6,406 nt of DNA, taken from NCBI GenBank assembly GCA_003445555.1, contig DMDI01000142.1, positions 1-6,406 on the forward strand, written 5' to 3'. Under the pieces are notes generated by a model that was not told the DNA's origin, searched no databases, and worked only from the letters and a program-made list of their open reading frames with translations. This stretch comes from Desulfotomaculum sp. (GTDB taxonomy: Bacteria; Bacillota; Desulfotomaculia; Desulfotomaculales; Nap2-2B). Position 1 is the first letter of the stretch. Every line of letters starts with the position of its first letter. This document shows, piece by piece, positions 3,675 through 6,406 of the stretch. A program made the translations under genes and the position numbers.

Positions 3675-6406
3675 ATGCAAGACATTAAAATAGGAGTAGC
3701 AAATCGTGGGATACCGGCCCTTCGGGTTGGGAGAGCCATTCGGGAAATGGGAGGAATATATGTTGCCTTTTATACAGAACAAGATAAAACAGCCCCTCAT
3801 GTTACAAAATCCGATGAAGCCTATAATCTTCAAAGTGAATCGGGTTATGTAAATATAGACGAAATTATTTGGATTGCCAAACAGCACGATGTTAAAGCTC
3901 TTCATCCTGGGTGGGGTTTTGCCGCCGAAGATAGTCGTTTCCCGTCCCTTTGTAGAGAAAACGGAATTATTTTTATTGGCCCTTCAGAAGCCCCTATGAA
4001 AAAACTTGGAAATAAAGTTAGGGCAAGGGAAATTGCTCAATCAGTTTCCGTTCCAATAATTCCTGGTTCTCAGGAAGCGGTTACTTTAAGAGAGGCAAAA
4101 CAGTTTGCTCAGGAAATAGGCTATCCGGTTATGCTTAAAAGCGAAGGGGGTGGCGGGGGCAAAGGAATAGTATTGATTAATTCTCCGGAAGAAATAGAAT
4201 ATCATTTTGAAAAGGCTTCTGTCATAGCTGAAGCAAGTTTTGGCAACCCAAATTTGTATATTGAAAAGTTTCTTTCTTCTGTCCGGCATTTAGAAATTCA
4301 AGCCGTGTGTGATTCACTTGGTAACGCGGTGGTTCTTGACGAACGAGACTGCTCTGTCCAAAGAAAGAATCAAAAAATATTAGAGATCACGCCTTCCTCA
4401 TGGAAAAAGATGAATGAAGGCTTGCGAAGGGCTTTAAAAGAAGCAACCCTAAGAATTATATCCGCGGTAGGATATGATTCCCTAGGAACATTTGAATTCT
4501 TGGTAGATGAAGAATTAAACTATTATTTTATTGAAGCAAATACCAGACTTCAAGTAGAGCATGGAATTTCAGAACTACTATATAATATAGATTTAGTTGA
4601 AGAAATGATAAGAATTGCTTTTGGAGAAAAGCTTCGCCTAAAAAAGGAGGAATTAAAACCAAGAGGATTTGCCATGCAGTGCCGTATTAATTTTGAAGAT
4701 CCTCAAAATGATTTTCAACCCAGTGCCGGTGAAATAATCCGGTACCTTTCTCCCGGGGGAGAAGGAATACGAGTTGACTCATGCGTTTTTGGCGGGTATG
4801 ATTTTCCCAAAACTTATGATTCTCTCGGATGCCTTCTTATGGCCCATGGGAGGACATGGGGAAAAACCTTATCCATTATGGAACGTGCTCTCTCAGAATA
4901 CATTGTGGGGGGATTAAAAACAACTATCCCCTTCCATAAAAAAATTATCTCCCATCTCAAATTTAGAGCTGGCGAAGCTGATACAAAGTTTATTGATAAT
5001 GAACCTGAGTTAATGGTTTACCGGGAAACTGTTCCTGAGGAGCTGAGGCTTTCCCGTCTTATGGTTGAAATCACGGCAAAGGGATATAATCCTTACCTGG
5101 GATTAGGACTTTATCGAAAATTTGGCGATTCTAAGCTCGGCCCTTCGTCTTTCGACGTTTCTTCTTTCGTAAAAAATGCGGTCGGCGACCACTCTTATCG
5201 GCCCTTATTTTACCCTGGCGATCATCGGGACAAAGTTTTAAAATTATTAAGAAACTCAAAATATATAGAGTTCTGCAACACAACTCCTAGAGATGTTACT
5301 CAGTCAGAATCGGGAAACCGGTTTAGGCTGTTTTCAGATCGGTTAATTGGGCCATTGCTTGACCGGTGCGGATATTTTTCTATAGAAAGCGGCGGCGGAG
5401 CTCATTATCATGTGGCTATGTTGGGCTGTATGACCGATCCCTGGGAAGAGGCTGCAGAATGGAATTCTTTTGTCCCGTACACCCTAAAACAAATCCTGGT
5501 TCGCTCAACAAATTTGCTTGGTTATACTCCCCAAACAAAAGAGGTCATGAAACGAACGGCAGAAATGATTATTAAGCATTATCATATAATACGCTGCTTT
5601 GATTTTTTAAACCACATCCAAAACATGGTTCCGCTTGCAGAAATAATTCTTCAATCTGAAAATCGAATTTATGAACCGGCAATTAGCCTGAGTTGGGCGC
5701 AAGGATTTGATACTCCTTATTATCTTTCTGTACTGGAAGATATTCTTTCCGTGGTAGGTCAGATTATGGGATGTGAAAAAAATGAGGCCTCTAAAAAGAT
5801 AATTCTTGGCCTTAAGGATATGGCGGGAGTATGCCCGCCAAACTTTATCAAAGGTTTAATTTCAGCTATGCTTGATAAATATCCTGAATTGGTTATCCAG
5901 TATCACCGTCACGCTACAGACGGTCTTGCTGTACCGGCTCTTGGGGCAGCGGCCCAGGCAGGAGCTAAAATCTTAGATGTAGCCGATGGACCCAGTGTAA
6001 GGTTTTATAGTCAGGCGGCAGTTATGCCTGTAGTAGCCTATATTGAAGGGGAACTTGGCTTAAAGACCCGCCTGGACAAAGAAAAAATTCGGGAAACCGC
6101 TTTTGTTCTCAAACAGATTATGCCTGTCTATGATTTATACTGCCGGCCAATATTTCTTGGGGTAGACTATGATGTTACCCGCCATGGTCTTCCTGGCGGT
6201 GCAACCGCGAGCAGCCAAGAGGAGGCACTTAAACAGGGATACGCATTTTTGCTGCCCAGTATCTTACAGGTTCTGGAATTATATCGCAAAATTATTGGAT
6301 ACCACGACGTTACACCTGGCTCTCAAATTACCTGGACCAATAGCTATCTTATGGTTGTTAAAGCTTATGAACGAGGCGGATTATCAGAGGTACAAAGAAT
6401 TACCGG
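3675..6406 (+). CDS. Pyruvate-carboxylase-type biotin-dependent carboxylase, divergent (3' end outside window)
   Basis: The frame is open from ATG 3675 to the right edge: 910 complete codons plus two bases. Residues 1 to about 440 are a biotin carboxylase, which uses ATP and bicarbonate to carboxylate biotin. They show IGVANRG, HPGWGF, the ATP-grasp Gly-rich loop KSEGGGGGKG (Lys155), RHLEIQ, DERDCSVQRKNQK (222-234), EANTRLQVEH (287-296) and the catalytic Arg366 in GIRVD. From about 530 follows a carboxyltransferase TIM barrel: TTPRDVTQS with Arg539, Asp540 and Gln543, VRSTN with Arg610, LKDMAG with Lys714, and HRH (His744, His746), which match the metal and substrate ligands of pyruvate carboxylase. 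HGLPGG (837-842) matches its HxMPGG. This domain order, and a usual length near 1150 residues, predict a C-terminal biotin-carrier domain with an MKM-like site just outside the window. Pyruvate to oxaloacetate is the default role (pyc/pycA), but several conserved residues differ (Tyr778 for Thr, Asn535 for Asp, Asn232 for His), so another 2-oxoacid substrate is possible. No in-frame stop or frameshift is seen. Confidence 0.88.
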   Translation, partial: MQDIKIGVANRGIPALRVGRAIREMGGIYVAFYTEQDKTAPHVTKSDEAYNLQSESGYVNIDEIIWIAKQHDVKALHPGWGFAAEDSRFPSLCRENGIIFIGPSEAPMKKLGNKVRAREIAQSVSVPIIPGSQEAVTLREAKQFAQEIGYPVMLKSEGGGGGKGIVLINSPEEIEYHFEKASVIAEASFGNPNLYIEKFLSSVRHLEIQAVCDSLGNAVVLDERDCSVQRKNQKILEITPSSWKKMNEGLRRALKEATLRIISAVGYDSLGTFEFLVDEELNYYFIEANTRLQVEHGISELLYNIDLVEEMIRIAFGEKLRLKKEELKPRGFAMQCRINFEDPQNDFQPSAGEIIRYLSPGGEGIRVDSCVFGGYDFPKTYDSLGCLLMAHGRTWGKTLSIMERALSEYIVGGLKTTIPFHKKIISHLKFRAGEADTKFIDNEPELMVYRETVPEELRLSRLMVEITAKGYNPYLGLGLYRKFGDSKLGPSSFDVSSFVKNAVGDHSYRPLFYPGDHRDKVLKLLRNSKYIEFCNTTPRDVTQSESGNRFRLFSDRLIGPLLDRCGYFSIESGGGAHYHVAMLGCMTDPWEEAAEWNSFVPYTLKQILVRSTNLLGYTPQTKEVMKRTAEMIIKHYHIIRCFDFLNHIQNMVPLAEIILQSENRIYEPAISLSWAQGFDTPYYLSVLEDILSVVGQIMGCEKNEASKKIILGLKDMAGVCPPNFIKGLISAMLDKYPELVIQYHRHATDGLAVPALGAAAQAGAKILDVADGPSVRFYSQAAVMPVVAYIEGELGLKTRLDKEKIRETAFVLKQIMPVYDLYCRPIFLGVDYDVTRHGLPGGATASSQEEALKQGYAFLLPSILQVLELYRKIIGYHDVTPGSQITWTNSYLMVVKAYERGGLSEVQRIT

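Noticed and set aside
3666..3905. Minus-strand frame over the start of the carboxylase gene
   Set aside because: Antisense to the conserved biotin carboxylase N-terminus; no independent support.
4086..4289. Minus-strand frame inside the carboxylase gene
   Set aside because: Antisense to the ATP-grasp region, which is clearly coding on the plus strand.
5366..5575. 69-codon plus-strand frame inside the carboxylase gene
   Set aside because: Out of frame with the carboxyltransferase domain, whose motifs continue unbroken on both sides; not evidence of a frameshift.

Overview
The window looks like chromosomal DNA from a low-to-moderate GC endospore-forming Firmicute, probably an anaerobic Clostridia/Desulfotomaculum-type organism. 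This rests on three proteins of the PrkA-YhbH-SpoVR set, whose sequences recall the Bacillus/Clostridia versions, and on the AT-rich intergenic DNA. Homologues of the trio (YeaG-YeaH-YcgB) also occur in non-sporulating proteobacteria, so the trio alone does not prove sporulation.

Region 1 (about 2-3373) is a same-strand cluster. It holds the C-terminal third of the AAA+ serine kinase/protease-like protein PrkA (cut by the left edge), the complete YhbH (DUF444, von Willebrand A-like with an intact MIDAS), and the complete SpoVR (involved in spore cortex formation). The gaps are about 40 nt and 68 nt with no terminator between genes, so they are probably co-transcribed from a promoter left of the window. 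The YhbH start is best placed at GTG 696, not at the upstream TTG.

Region 2 (3374-3674) is a roughly 300-nt AT-rich gap. It contains a near-consensus sigma-A promoter (TTGACG, 17 nt, TACAAT). Immediately downstream is a long hairpin with a T-tract that looks like a bidirectional terminator, and then an AT-rich leader. If both signals work, the terminator lies inside the leader of the next gene and could act as an attenuator.

Region 3 (3675 to the right edge) is one uninterrupted reading frame of 910 codons with no stop in the window. It encodes a biotin-dependent carboxylase of pyruvate-carboxylase architecture: biotin carboxylase, then carboxyltransferase, with the biotin-carrier domain expected beyond the edge. 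The biotin carboxylase catalytic residues and the carboxyltransferase metal ligands are kept. Several otherwise conserved positions are changed, most notably the carboxyltransferase catalytic Thr, which aligns with Tyr778. The true substrate is therefore uncertain.

The most notable points are this divergent carboxylase, the promoter/terminator overlap ahead of it, and the fact that both spoVR and the carboxylase gene have unusually long Shine-Dalgarno spacers that can fold so that the Shine-Dalgarno sits in a hairpin loop next to the start codon. I found no tRNA, rRNA, CRISPR array, insertion sequence or prophage gene.
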